Assembly: GCA_022711595.1 (NCBI GenBank) | Contig: JAKLET010000002.1 | Coordinates: forward strand, 62,001 to 126,000 | Direction of reading: 5' to 3' | DNA: 64,000 nt | DNA from: Deltaproteobacteria bacterium | GTDB lineage: Bacteria > Desulfobacterota > Syntrophorhabdia > Syntrophorhabdales > Syntrophorhabdaceae | Shown: positions 1-7,605 of the stretch, piece by piece | Layout: each line of letters begins with the position of its first letter | Position numbering within the stretch: the stretch's first letter is position 1 | Made by a program: the position numbers and the translations under genes | The notes under the pieces: generated by a model | Seen by the model: the letters and a program-made list of their open reading frames with translations, nothing else | What the model was told of the DNA's origin: nothing | Databases searched by the model: none

Positions 1-699
1 GAATCCCCTGTGCCCTGCCTCCTGGAGAAAGAGAGGTATCATGGGTGTGATCGTTTCGAGGCTGCGGTGCGCGGTTGTTATGCCGCCAAGGGAATGATAG
101 GTCGTGATACCGATGGCGACCATGGCAATGACCATTATGACGCCCTGGAAGGCGGATGTGTAGAGAACGCCCTTGAGGCCGCCCCATATGACGAAGCAGG
201 CGGTTATGAGCAGGAAGGCGAGAAAGGCAGTCGAAAAAGGGATGTTGAGGTAGACCTCAATAAAGCGTGAGATCCCTATGAGCACTGCCGCGGTGTAGAC
301 AGGCATGAAGATGAGCACGACAAGCCCCGAGAAGCCCTGGATGAACCTTGATTCATAGCGCCTTCCCAACAGCTCCGCGAAGGTGTGCGCGTCAAGGGCC
401 TTGCCCATCTTGCGGGTCCTTTTGCCGAAGATGATAAAGGCAATCCAGACCCCTATCATGATATTGAAAAAGGAGAGCCAGGTGAGGCCAAAGCCGTACA
501 GCGCGCTCACCCCGCCGAAACCGATGATGGCCGAGGTGCTGATGTATGTGGCGCCGTAGCTCAGGCCCATCGTGACGGGATGGACCTGCCTGCCGGCAAG
601 GAGATAGTCGGAGACCGTAACGGTCCTGCGGTAGCCGAGGTAGCTGAAATAGACCGTAATAACGAGATAGATAAGGATGAAGGTTATCAGATAGAACAT
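1..699 (-). CDS. Sodium/solute symporter (SSF family), C-terminus beyond window
   Basis: Translating the reverse strand from the ATG at 699 gives an uninterrupted hydrophobic protein that runs off the left edge (233 codons visible). It begins MFYLITFILIYLVI and carries the SSF-type segment SDYLLAGRQV near residue 30, followed by GATYISTSAIIGFGG, matching the first helices of the sodium:solute symporter family (LeuT fold, inner membrane). By family it imports a small organic substrate with Na+; the substrate cannot be told. It starts 6 bp after the stop of the small upstream membrane protein and has only a weak ribosome site, so translation is probably coupled. It resembles the second SSF gene at 2220-3791. 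I am confident of the family, not of the substrate. Confidence 0.88.
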   Translation of the reverse strand, partial: MFYLITFILIYLVITVYFSYLGYRRTVTVSDYLLAGRQVHPVTMGLSYGATYISTSAIIGFGGVSALYGFGLTWLSFFNIMIGVWIAFIIFGKRTRKMGKALDAHTFAELLGRRYESRFIQGFSGLVVLIFMPVYTAAVLIGISRFIEVYLNIPFSTAFLAFLLITACFVIWGGLKGVLYTSAFQGVIMVIAMVAIGITTYHSLGGITTAHRSLETITPMIPLFLQEAGHRGF

Positions 700-705
700 G
701 GGGTC

Positions 706-888
706 TCAGGGGAGCTTTTCGATGAGCTCGATCTCCTCGCGCTCCCACTGGATCTCTTCGCGGTAGTCGCCTTCCTTTTCGGTGGCGCCCCTGTGCCAGT
801 TGATAATTCCGTAGATGATGCAGAACACCATAGAGAGAATTGTCAGTGCGTAGCCGGAGAAAATCCAGGGATCGGAGAAACCGAGCAT
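706..888 (-). CDS. Small symporter accessory membrane protein
   Basis: A 60-aa protein beginning MLGFSDPWIFSGYAL with one clear membrane helix (about residues 8-30), then a charged acidic tail rich in Glu. Short proteins with a DPWIW/F-type start and an IINW motif commonly precede SSF symporters and are annotated as symporter small accessory proteins; here the stop lies 6 bp before the SSF start, as expected for a paired subunit. Two adjacent ATG codons (891 and 888) are possible; I chose the second because it leaves some room after the AGG at the end of the leader. A promoter (900-927) sits almost on top of the start, so the message would have almost no leader. Confidence 0.7.
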   Translation of the reverse strand: MLGFSDPWIFSGYALTILSMVFCIIYGIINWHRGATEKEGDYREEIQWEREEIELIEKLP

Positions 889-899
889 CATCCTATTTG

Positions 900-927
900 A
901 TTAGCACGGCGATTTTTTACCTGTCAA
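900..927 (-). promoter_or_regulatory. Sigma-70-type promoter for the left symporter pair
   Basis: On the minus strand TTGACA (922-927) and GCTAAT (900-905) are separated by 16 bp. The predicted start of transcription (about 893) is only a few bases before the ATG, giving a near-leaderless mRNA. It lies back to back with the plus-strand promoter at 951-978. Confidence 0.45.
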
Positions 928-950
928 GCAATTAATGTGCAAAAAAGGGG

Positions 951-978
951 TTGACAAATACGGGAACAAAAGTAAAAT
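951..978 (+). promoter_or_regulatory. Sigma-70-type promoter for the pentapeptide-repeat gene
   Basis: TTGACA (951-956), 16-bp spacer, TAAAAT (973-978). The start of transcription would be near 985, leaving a leader of about 125 nt before the ATG at 1111 that contains strong hairpins. Confidence 0.6.
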
Positions 979-1009
979 GAATATATAAATTGACTATATA
1001 ACTCGGGTT

Positions 1010-1090
1010 CAGAGATAGAAGTTGTCTCTGGAGGGTTATGCGGGATGGTCGGGCCGCCATCCGGGAAACCGGATGGCGGCCCTTTATTAT
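1010..1090 (+). promoter_or_regulatory. Structured 5' leader, terminator-like attenuator
   Basis: A perfect 14-bp stem (1051-1064 with 1069-1082) capped by a GAAA loop is followed by TTTATTAT, which looks like an intrinsic terminator lying inside the leader, 21 bp before the Shine-Dalgarno region. GGATGG at 1043-1048 can pair instead with CCATCC at 1057-1062, which belongs to the left arm of the terminator, so the two hairpins are mutually exclusive. A further small stem CAGAGA/TCTCTG lies at 1010-1030. This layout suggests attenuation, but I recognise no known riboswitch class. Confidence 0.45.
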
Positions 1091-1110
1091 ACTCATCAAA
1101 GGAGGGTTTT

Positions 1111-1476
1111 ATGAGGAAGACAGCAGTTTTATTGATGGTCCTGATCATCGGATCTTTTATGTTCTTACCGGGCGACGGGCTCTCTTTCAATCCTCAGGAT
1201 ATGCAGAAGCTCAATACTACGAACAAATGCAATAATTGCGATCTGTCAAAGGCGAACCTTGCCGGCATCGATTTATACGGCGCAAATCTTGCGGGGGCAA
1301 ACCTGAGCGGGGCGAACCTCAAGGGGACAATATTCGGGGATGCAGACCTGAACGGCGCCAACCTTCAGGGAGCTACGGCTGACAAGGAGACAAATTTTTC
1401 CGGGGCCAAACTATCCAATACTATCTGGATGGACGGGAAGAAATGCAAGGCAGGCTCAATAGGGAAGTGCAAGTAG
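1111..1476 (+). CDS. Exported pentapeptide-repeat protein
   Basis: A 121-aa protein with a hydrophobic signal peptide (about residues 4-22) and, from residue 45, tandem A(N/D)LxG units (SKANLAG, GANLAGANLSGANLKG, DLNGANLQG) that form a right-handed quadrilateral beta helix in this family. A CNNC pair at residues 40 and 43 precedes the repeats, and two further Cys lie at the C-terminus (KKCKAG, GKCK), so a disulphide clasp or metal site is possible in the periplasm. The start at 1111 has AGGAGG at 1100-1105; upstream in-frame starts are rejected because they would read through the leader hairpin. No function can be assigned. It is monocistronic, behind its own promoter and attenuator-like leader. 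Confidence 0.8.
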   Translation: MRKTAVLLMVLIIGSFMFLPGDGLSFNPQDMQKLNTTNKCNNCDLSKANLAGIDLYGANLAGANLSGANLKGTIFGDADLNGANLQGATADKETNFSGAKLSNTIWMDGKKCKAGSIGKCK

Positions 1477-1594
1477 TTTCAGGCAGTGTGTTGATCGCGG
1501 GTTGACGCTTAAAAATATAGCTTGGACTTTTTAAGGTCATTCCGTTAGAATGATGGGGCTTCCTGTATAAAAAAACAATACGATGCGAGGCCCC

Positions 1595-2023
1595 ATGAAA
1601 TATCTTGTTATTGTCTTTCTTGTGTGCGCGGTCGTTGTTTCCGCAGGCTGTTCCGGGAGTGAAAGCGATGGAATGACCGCGCAGGAATACTATAAAAAGG
1701 CCTATCAGTTCATTGACGCCGGTTATCCGGTGGAGGCCATAGAACTTCTCGACCTTGCCATCAAGAAGGACCCCGGCTACTTCGAGGCTTATTACAACCG
1801 CGGCGTCGTTTATTACCTCATGAAGAACTACAAGGCGGCGATATGGGATCTTTCAAAGGCAATATCCATAAATCCTAAAAGCTCGGAGGCATACGCGAGC
1901 CGTGGTGAGGTGTACGAGATGATGAAGGAGAGCGAAAAGGCGTACAGCGATTACAGAACGGCGGCCCGGATGGGAAACAAGGGAGCACAGAAATATCTTA
2001 AGTTAAAGAACGTTTCCTGGTAG
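1595..2023 (+). CDS. TPR-repeat lipoprotein
   Basis: A 142-aa protein with a lipoprotein signal peptide ending in the lipobox SAGC (Cys19), so probably anchored in the inner or outer membrane. Residues about 30-135 form three tetratricopeptide repeats (EYYKKAYQFIDAGY, AYYNRGVVYYLMKNYKAAI, AYASRGEVYEMMKESEKAY), a scaffold for protein-protein contacts. I use the ATG at 1595, preceded by GAGG, rather than the ATG at 1583, because it places the signal peptide at the very N-terminus. Its 3' end lies 4 bp from the end of a tiny opposite-strand gene. The partner is unknown. Confidence 0.82.
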   Translation: MKYLVIVFLVCAVVVSAGCSGSESDGMTAQEYYKKAYQFIDAGYPVEAIELLDLAIKKDPGYFEAYYNRGVVYYLMKNYKAAIWDLSKAISINPKSSEAYASRGEVYEMMKESEKAYSDYRTAARMGNKGAQKYLKLKNVSW

Positions 2024-2026
2024 CCC

Positions 2027-2110
2027 TTATTTTTTCCTGATTTTGCTATAGATGAAATATGCCAGTATCCCTATCCCTGCCGCGAGCCACGCAACGGTAT
2101 ATATCTCCAT
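2027..2110 (-). CDS. 27-aa single-pass membrane peptide
   Basis: The reverse strand from 2110 reads ATG to TAA through 27 codons, beginning MEIYTVAWLAAGIGIL: a short N-terminus, one hydrophobic helix with Gly residues, then a positive tail SKIRKK (positive-inside, so N-out/C-in). A strong ribosome site GGAGGGG lies just before the start. It sits downstream of the SSF symporter but beyond two terminator-like hairpins (2171-2202 and 2122-2147), so it may be expressed by read-through. Small helices of this kind often bind and tune larger transporters; whether this one serves the symporter is inference. The good ribosome site and membrane-protein logic argue that it is real. Confidence 0.5.
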   Translation of the reverse strand: MEIYTVAWLAAGIGILAYFIYSKIRKK

Positions 2111-2121
2111 ATCCCCTCCGT

Positions 2122-2147
2122 AATAAAAAGTGCTGCAAACGCAGTAC
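2122..2147 (-). terminator. Terminator-like hairpin before the 27-aa peptide
   Basis: On the minus strand a 7-bp stem (GTACTGC/GCAGCAC, one G-T pair, loop GTTT) is followed by TTTTTATTA. It lies directly upstream of the ribosome site of the 27-aa peptide and could act as an attenuator. Confidence 0.45.
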
Positions 2148-2170
2148 TGTAATTATTCAACGATAGAAAG

Positions 2171-2202
2171 AAAAGAGGGGCTTTTAAAAAAGCCCCTCTT
2201 TT
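2171..2202. terminator. Bidirectional intrinsic terminator
   Basis: AAAAGAGGGGC pairs with GCCCCTCTTTT around a short A/T loop; A-runs on one side and T-runs on the other allow termination in both directions. It closes the minus-strand symporter transcript 18 bp past the stop codon. Confidence 0.85.
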
Positions 2203-2219
2203 ATAAGGTCTTTGCAATA

Positions 2220-3791
2220 TCAGTTCTTTGCCGGGAAGAGCTTGTCCAGCAGTTCTTTCGAAGGCGCTTTCGTGACGGCGCTGACGAGGAAATAGAGAAC
2301 GCCGCAGCCGATGACGAGCCACCATTCGAAGGTCCCCATACCGATCTCTTTCTTCATGAGGACCTTGTAGCCTCCATAGATACTCATGCCTGTGCCGTAG
2401 ATAACACAGACAAGCGCACCCCATTTCGTGGCGCCCTTCCAGTAATAGGAAACGGCGGTGACGAAGAAGAAGATGGCGCCGAGGCCCATCGCCGCAAGGC
2501 CCATGAAGATGGAAAGCAGCGGCGGCGGGTTGACGAGCGTCCAGTAGAACGGCAGGAAGAGGAAGAGGGCGATGAGGAAGTACCCGAGGTACAGCATGGA
2601 TTTGTCCGATACCTGCGGCCACCAGAGCTTGATGACGTCGCGGGTGATGTTGGCGCTCATGATGAAGACCATGCCTGCGAGGGTGGAAAGCGCGGCTGCG
2701 AAAAGGCCCATGACATAGAGGGTCATCATGGGGATGCCGCCGACGGCAAAGGCGAGCTCAGGCGCCGCGAGGTCAGCGGCCCAGGGCTTTACCTTCAGCA
2801 GGTTCGGCCCGTAGATCATCCTGGCAACGAGGCCGTTGCTGGAGCAGTCGAGCATGATGGGGATGCCGGCAATGAGATAGACCATGATGATAAGCGTCCA
2901 GTAGCCCTTTTTGCTCAGCGTGCCCATGCCGAGGAACCGGCTGACGTTATGCGGGAAGCCGATGGCCATGGTGAAAAAGATGACCGGAGTAGCAAGGATG
3001 CCGACCCAGCTCGAGAAGAGCTGCGTCGGGCCCACCTGCGGCAACTCGGGCCTGATGAGCTTGATGAGCGCGGGGCCCACCTTTGGCTCCATGTAGAGCT
3101 TTGCCGATATTTCGTAGAAACCGCCGGCCCATATAATGGCCCAGATGCCGAGGAGTGCCCCGACAAAGCCGAGGAACGCCCCCTGGAAGGCCATGGACCA
3201 CTGGGTGCCGACATAGCCGCCAAGGACCATGTAGAGCCAGGCGATGAAGATCGACAGAAGGAGGCACCATACAGTGGGCAGGCCCGTCGTGGCGTACCAC
3301 ACACCGCCTGCCGCCTTGAGCTGGCCGACGGAGTACATGAAGAGGAAGTAGAGCATGCAGAGGGCGACGACGGTCTGGAGCATCTTGCTCTCGAACCTGC
3401 GGCCTATCGTTTCAGGCAGCGTCGCCGCGCCGAGTTTTTTCGAGAAGTCGGCTGTTTTCACGGCGGCGAGCCAGCAGCAGGGGATAAGGCCCAGAAGGCT
3501 CCAGATGCCGGCGAACCACATTCCGGAAAAACCGACGGAGTAAACGACGCCGGTGCTTCCCGCGAAGGCCCACCCGGAAAGGTATGACGCCGCCAGCGCG
3601 CAGCCCGTGACGACGGGGCCGATGTCACGCTTACCGACGAGGTACTCATCAAAGGACCCTTTCGCAACCTTTTTCTTGCTCATAAATCCCAGTATAATGG
3701 AAATGATGAGAAGGATCGCTACGCCGACCGCGCCGTATATCGCCATCTCGGTAGTTGGTTTCTGGTAATCAAGATAGGTTATCGGATTCAT
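2220..3791 (-). CDS. Sodium/solute symporter (SSF family)
   Basis: A 523-aa inner-membrane protein with about 13 hydrophobic helices. SSF hallmarks include FDEYLVGKRDIGPV near residue 45, LAASYLSGWAFAGSTG, the GRRFES motif near residue 110, and FAAALSTLAGMVFIMSAN late in the protein. By family it couples substrate uptake to Na+; pantothenate, proline, acetate or other carboxylates are all possible. The start at 3791 is preceded by GGGGGTGG and overlaps the stop of the 50-aa upstream gene by ATGA, so the two are translationally coupled; a longer reading frame to 3866 merely overlaps that small gene. A terminator follows at 2171-2202. Confidence 0.93.
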   Translation of the reverse strand: MNPITYLDYQKPTTEMAIYGAVGVAILLIISIILGFMSKKKVAKGSFDEYLVGKRDIGPVVTGCALAASYLSGWAFAGSTGVVYSVGFSGMWFAGIWSLLGLIPCCWLAAVKTADFSKKLGAATLPETIGRRFESKMLQTVVALCMLYFLFMYSVGQLKAAGGVWYATTGLPTVWCLLLSIFIAWLYMVLGGYVGTQWSMAFQGAFLGFVGALLGIWAIIWAGGFYEISAKLYMEPKVGPALIKLIRPELPQVGPTQLFSSWVGILATPVIFFTMAIGFPHNVSRFLGMGTLSKKGYWTLIIMVYLIAGIPIMLDCSSNGLVARMIYGPNLLKVKPWAADLAAPELAFAVGGIPMMTLYVMGLFAAALSTLAGMVFIMSANITRDVIKLWWPQVSDKSMLYLGYFLIALFLFLPFYWTLVNPPPLLSIFMGLAAMGLGAIFFFVTAVSYYWKGATKWGALVCVIYGTGMSIYGGYKVLMKKEIGMGTFEWWLVIGCGVLYFLVSAVTKAPSKELLDKLFPAKN

Positions 3792-3940
3792 TCTTTCCAC
3801 CCCCTTGTGATGAGCCAGGTGCCGATAAACGTCATGAGAAAGAGTCCGATGACCAAAACCCACCACACATACCAGGATGACATCAGGACGGACGCATCAG
3901 GCAATGTGACAGGTGGTAAAGCTGGTTGTACTGGCTGCAT
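3788..3940 (-). CDS. 50-aa membrane protein coupled to the symporter
   Basis: Read from the ATG at 3940, the protein has a Pro-rich N-terminus (MQPVQPALPPVTLPD), one long membrane helix (about residues 22-44, rich in Trp, Val, Leu) and a short charged end ITRGWKE. The ribosome site AAGGGGG lies 5 bp before the start, and its TGA overlaps the ATG of the symporter. It fills the same position as the 60-aa protein at 706-888 relative to its own symporter, which supports a shared role as a symporter subunit, although the sequences are not obviously alike. It is too short for usual ORF cut-offs. Confidence 0.72.
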   Translation of the reverse strand: MQPVQPALPPVTLPDASVLMSSWYVWWVLVIGLFLMTFIGTWLITRGWKE

Positions 3941-4031
3941 AATAACCCCCTTAACGTTTTTAAGTACAACGATGCCTCAAAGGTTGCCTCCACCTCCTTT
4001 CAGGTTGATTGGATTGAAAAAGGACTTGTTG

Positions 4032-4057
4032 AAAAAAAGAACCGTTATGAAAACGGT
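4032..4057 (-). terminator. Terminator-like hairpin in the symporter leader
   Basis: On the minus strand ACCGTT-TTCAT-AACGGT is followed by TC and seven T. It lies about 55 nt into the leader of the symporter transcript, so it may act as an attenuator; the 6-bp stem is weak. Confidence 0.4.
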
Positions 4058-4116
4058 ATAACTATAGTGATAAGCTTGATTTCCCAAATGCCCCCTTCCC
4101 CCTTTTACTATTCTTA

Positions 4117-4144
4117 ATCATAGTATTATGAGGAAAAATGTCAA
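4117..4144 (-). promoter_or_regulatory. Sigma-70-type promoter of the symporter operon
   Basis: On the minus strand TTGACA (4139-4144) is followed after 16 bp by TATGAT (4117-4122). The leader to the 50-aa gene would be about 170 nt long. Confidence 0.65.
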
Positions 4145-4272
4145 GAAAAAAATCCTTGCCCCCGGTCTTTGCGGAACAAGACCAGCAAAGGAACTGCGTG
4201 GCATATCAATGGTATACGGTAACATTGTAAAAAAATGCATTTGCTTGGGAGGGAGAAAAATGTCGGACGTTG

Positions 4273-7200
4273 TCAGAGCCTGACGGATACCGTTTTGGAG
4301 ATACCTTGCTCTTCCATGGTGATGCCGTATATCATGTCGGAGTACTCCATGGTGATCCTGTTGTGGGTGATGAAGATGATCTGCGATTTGAGGCTCATGC
4401 TCCGTATGATCTCAAGGAGCCCCGTCAGGTTGGCATCATCGAGGGGCGCGTCGATCTCGTCCATGAGCGCGAAGGGGCTTGGTTTCGTGTCCATGAGGGC
4501 AAGAAGGAACGCGAGCGAGATGAGCGCCTTTTCGCCGCCGGAGAGGAGTTCCATCCTGGTGACCTTTTTGCCGGGCGGCTGGACAAAGAGATCGATGCCG
4601 CCCTGTTCGGTGTTCACCGCCAGATGGCCCTTGCCTCCCTTGAACAGGAGGTCGGTAAAGCGCACGAAGGCCGCGTTGACCTTGTCGAAGGTTTCCGAGA
4701 AGAGCTCTTTTGTCAGCGCGTCGATCTTTGCGATCGTTTTTTTAAGGGAGTCCATCGCACCCCGCAGGTCCTCTTTCTGTTTGTCGAGGAACGCGATCCT
4801 CTCGTCCAGTTCGAGGTACTCCTTTTCGGCGCGGAAGTTTATCTCGCCCATCTCGGTGATCCTGCCCGTCAGGGATGTTCTTTCCTCTTCGATATCGGCG
4901 GGGAGCTGGACCGATACCTCGCCGGGATCATCTATGCTGTATGTATCTCGAAGGCGTTCGATGATGGTGAGGCGTTTTTCTTCAAGGATGGCAAGATCTT
5001 TTTCGGTGTTCTCCCGCCTGTTCCTGACCTTTTCGATCTCCCTGCCGGTGTTTTCGATGGATTCCTGCAGTGCCTGTTTTTCGCCGTGGAGGGTGCCGAG
5101 CATCGCCTTCAATTCCTCGAACCGTTCGAGATGCACGCGTGTCTCATTCTGGAGGTGTTCGTAGGAACGTTCGAGGATGATGATCTTTTCGGAGCGCGAG
5201 GCGATCTCCCGGTTTGTCACGGCGAGTTTTTCCTTGAGGCCCTCTATCGAGCCGGTGAGACTCGCGATTGCGGCCTGCGCCCGCTGCCGGTCCTCGCCGA
5301 CCGCCTTAAGCGTGTTGCGCTTTCTTTCGATGCCTATGGTCACATCGTGCCACGCGGACTGTGCGGCCTCGTGTTCTTTCTTTATAATGGTGAGCTCGTC
5401 CCTGAATGAAACCATGGATTCCTCGATGGCGGTCTTTTCATTTTCATAGAGCACACGCTGTTCGGCAAGCCGTGCGATTGAATCCGCCGCAGCTTCGTCA
5501 GGGGCCTCCGCAATTGCCTCGATCGCGGCGGCCCTGTCGGCGGCGGTCTTTAATCTTGCTTCCACGATCAGGAGCTCTTTTTCGATTGTTTTGACCTTCT
5601 CCTCACCTGCCTCACGGCCGGCCTTCGCGCCGCGGCAATCTGCGTCGCACCGTTCAAGTCTCGTGCGGACCTCCGACAGGGCTTCGCTGCGGCGCCCGAT
5701 ATCAGCGGATATCGTCTGCAGTTCCTTTTCGAGTTTCAGTTTTTCCTTGAACTGCCTCACATCGATCTTTTTCGATCCCTGCCCGCTTATGATGATGCCG
5801 CGGGAGTCGACATACACTTCATCGTTTATGAATATGCCTTCCTCTCCGGAAGAGATCCTTGTGAGTGCGTCTTCGATGCCGTTTATCCATTTGATATCTA
5901 TCTCGACATCACCTCCGCTGTCCCTGAAGATGCCCCCGGGGGAAAAGAATATGCGGTTGCCTTCGCGCGCCTTTACCGCTTCGATCACGGCGGCGGCGGA
6001 CGGGTCCCTGATGACGTCATATTCGAGCTCTTCAGAGAAGAACCTCTCAAGCGCCTTGATCCTCGACTCTTCCACCTTGATGAGATTGACGAGCCTGTCT
6101 TCCCTGGACCCCGCTTCCTGTTCGCTGATGTATCCGCCGAGCTGGGTGAGAAAATCTTCCTTGATGCGCTTTTCGCTTTTGGCGCTCTCGATAAGCCCTT
6201 TGAGCGTCTCCATTTCCTTCATGACGGTTTCCCGCTGCGAAAGCAGGGTGTTTTCCAGAGCGAGGGAGGATTCCTTTTCATTCAATGCGGCATCGAGTGA
6301 TCCCTGGAGGACCTTTCGTTTTTCTTCCAGCCCGGCCGTGAGCGCTTGGAGCTCGCCGCGTTCGGCCGCCTGCTTCTCCATGCGCCTCTGCCGTTCCACT
6401 TCCTGCCTTTCGATCTGTGCTATCCTGTTTCTTGTATCGGTGAGAGAGCTCATGGCGACGAAGAGACTTGTCCGTGATTCTTCCAGTTTCTTTTCCTGGT
6501 CTTCGATGCCGGCCCTGCAGCCATCGGCCACGGATCGGGCAGAGACCTCTTTCTCCTCCTCTTCTTTTAGCTGCAGCGCGAAGGTCTGCGCCTTTTCCGC
6601 CAGTGTGCCGATCTCGGCTTCACGCTCCGATATCTGCCGCCTCAGCGATGATTCCTGTTCGGCCAGTCCTTTCAGCTGTGCTTCGAGGCGCTTTTTTTCC
6701 TCGTTCAGGTATTCGATCTCGAGCAGGCGGCTTTCCATGTCCTTTTCCTTGCTCTTGATGTCAATCTCCATCTGCCGGATGATGTTGTCGGTAAGGGAGA
6801 ACTCACTGTCCTTCGCATCGAACTCTTCCTTGAGGGTGGCCCTCTCCGCCTCTTTCTGGAGAATTTCCTCTTCAAGGTCGATCTGGCGCTCCCTGATCCT
6901 GGCCATTCTTTTCTGGAGCTTTCCCAGGCCGTCAAGCAGGAGCTGCCTGTCGATCTCATGGAGCCTGTCGGCAAGCTCCTGGTATATTTTCCAGCGTTCC
7001 CATTCCTGTCTGGCCTTTTCGAATGAAGCAGTCACTTCTCGATAGACGTCCTCGACACGCTCGAGGTTCAATGTGACCTCTTCCATGCGGGAGATGGCGT
7101 CGCGTTTTTTTTCTTCGAATCTTGTTATGCCGCTCGCCTCTTCGATGACGATGCGCCTCTCCGGGGGTTTCATGGAGATCAGGGCCTCGATGCGCCCCTG

Positions 7201-7605
7201 TTCGATGATGGCGTAGGAGTTCGTCCCGAGCCCCGTTCCGAGGAAGGCGTCCTGGACGTCCTTGAGCCGAACGAGCTTGCCGTTGATATAATACTCGTTC
7301 GTTCCATCGCGGTAGATCCTTCTTTTTACGACGAGGTCCTGGGCCCCGTCGGTGAGATCAATGGTCACCTCGGCGATGTTGACGGGTCTTTTGCCGTTGC
7401 TGCCGTGGAAGATGACATCCCCCATGTCTTTGACGCGCAGGCTTTTCGTTCCCCTTTCGCCGAGGACCCACACTATGGCGTCGACGATATTGCTTTTTCC
7501 GCAGCCGTTGGGGCCGACGACGGAGGTGATGCCTTCCCCGAACTGGAAGACCGTCCGGTTGAGGAATGATTTGAATCCGAATATCTCGAGCCTTGCCAGC
7601 TTCAT
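4273..7605 (-). CDS. smc: Chromosome segregation ATPase SMC
   Basis: A 1110-aa protein of the SMC family, the ATPase of the bacterial condensin that loads on and loops chromosomal DNA. Walker A (GPNGCGKS) is at residues 31-38; the C-terminal head carries the signature LLSGGEKALISLA and a Walker B ending in MDEIDAPLDDAN. Between the heads lie two long Glu/Lys/Arg-rich coiled coils and a hinge around residues 480-620. The usual length is about 1150-1200 aa, so the arms or hinge are slightly short. The start at 7605 overlaps the gltX1 stop by ATGA; a longer reading frame begins inside gltX1 and is rejected. No scpA or scpB lies nearby. Assignment is firm. Confidence 0.96.
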   Translation of the reverse strand: MKLARLEIFGFKSFLNRTVFQFGEGITSVVGPNGCGKSNIVDAIVWVLGERGTKSLRVKDMGDVIFHGSNGKRPVNIAEVTIDLTDGAQDLVVKRRIYRDGTNEYYINGKLVRLKDVQDAFLGTGLGTNSYAIIEQGRIEALISMKPPERRIVIEEASGITRFEEKKRDAISRMEEVTLNLERVEDVYREVTASFEKARQEWERWKIYQELADRLHEIDRQLLLDGLGKLQKRMARIRERQIDLEEEILQKEAERATLKEEFDAKDSEFSLTDNIIRQMEIDIKSKEKDMESRLLEIEYLNEEKKRLEAQLKGLAEQESSLRRQISEREAEIGTLAEKAQTFALQLKEEEEKEVSARSVADGCRAGIEDQEKKLEESRTSLFVAMSSLTDTRNRIAQIERQEVERQRRMEKQAAERGELQALTAGLEEKRKVLQGSLDAALNEKESSLALENTLLSQRETVMKEMETLKGLIESAKSEKRIKEDFLTQLGGYISEQEAGSREDRLVNLIKVEESRIKALERFFSEELEYDVIRDPSAAAVIEAVKAREGNRIFFSPGGIFRDSGGDVEIDIKWINGIEDALTRISSGEEGIFINDEVYVDSRGIIISGQGSKKIDVRQFKEKLKLEKELQTISADIGRRSEALSEVRTRLERCDADCRGAKAGREAGEEKVKTIEKELLIVEARLKTAADRAAAIEAIAEAPDEAAADSIARLAEQRVLYENEKTAIEESMVSFRDELTIIKKEHEAAQSAWHDVTIGIERKRNTLKAVGEDRQRAQAAIASLTGSIEGLKEKLAVTNREIASRSEKIIILERSYEHLQNETRVHLERFEELKAMLGTLHGEKQALQESIENTGREIEKVRNRRENTEKDLAILEEKRLTIIERLRDTYSIDDPGEVSVQLPADIEEERTSLTGRITEMGEINFRAEKEYLELDERIAFLDKQKEDLRGAMDSLKKTIAKIDALTKELFSETFDKVNAAFVRFTDLLFKGGKGHLAVNTEQGGIDLFVQPPGKKVTRMELLSGGEKALISLAFLLALMDTKPSPFALMDEIDAPLDDANLTGLLEIIRSMSLKSQIIFITHNRITMEYSDMIYGITMEEQGISKTVSVRL

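Larger units (their letters stand above)
3941..4272. other. Non-coding gap between smc and the symporter operon
   Basis: This 332-bp stretch holds no credible gene. On the minus strand it carries a promoter (4117-4144) and a terminator-like hairpin (4032-4057) between that promoter and the 50-aa gene. The part next to smc shows no clear terminator. Confidence 0.6.

Noticed and set aside
1045-1110. N-terminal extension of the pentapeptide-repeat protein
   Set aside because: It would translate the hairpin; the signal peptide and AGGAGG support the start at 1111.
924-1190. Minus-strand ORF across the leader and start of the pentapeptide gene
   Set aside because: It reads through the terminator-like hairpin and lacks a ribosome site.
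2130-3587. Long plus-strand ORF opposite the symporter
   Set aside because: His/Glu/Asp-rich shadow of a membrane-protein gene; no ribosome site and no recognisable domain.
5591-7045. Long plus-strand ORF (484 codons) opposite smc
   Set aside because: It is antisense to a certain gene and its composition (Ser/Phe/Leu-rich) is that of a reversed Glu/Lys-rich coiled coil.
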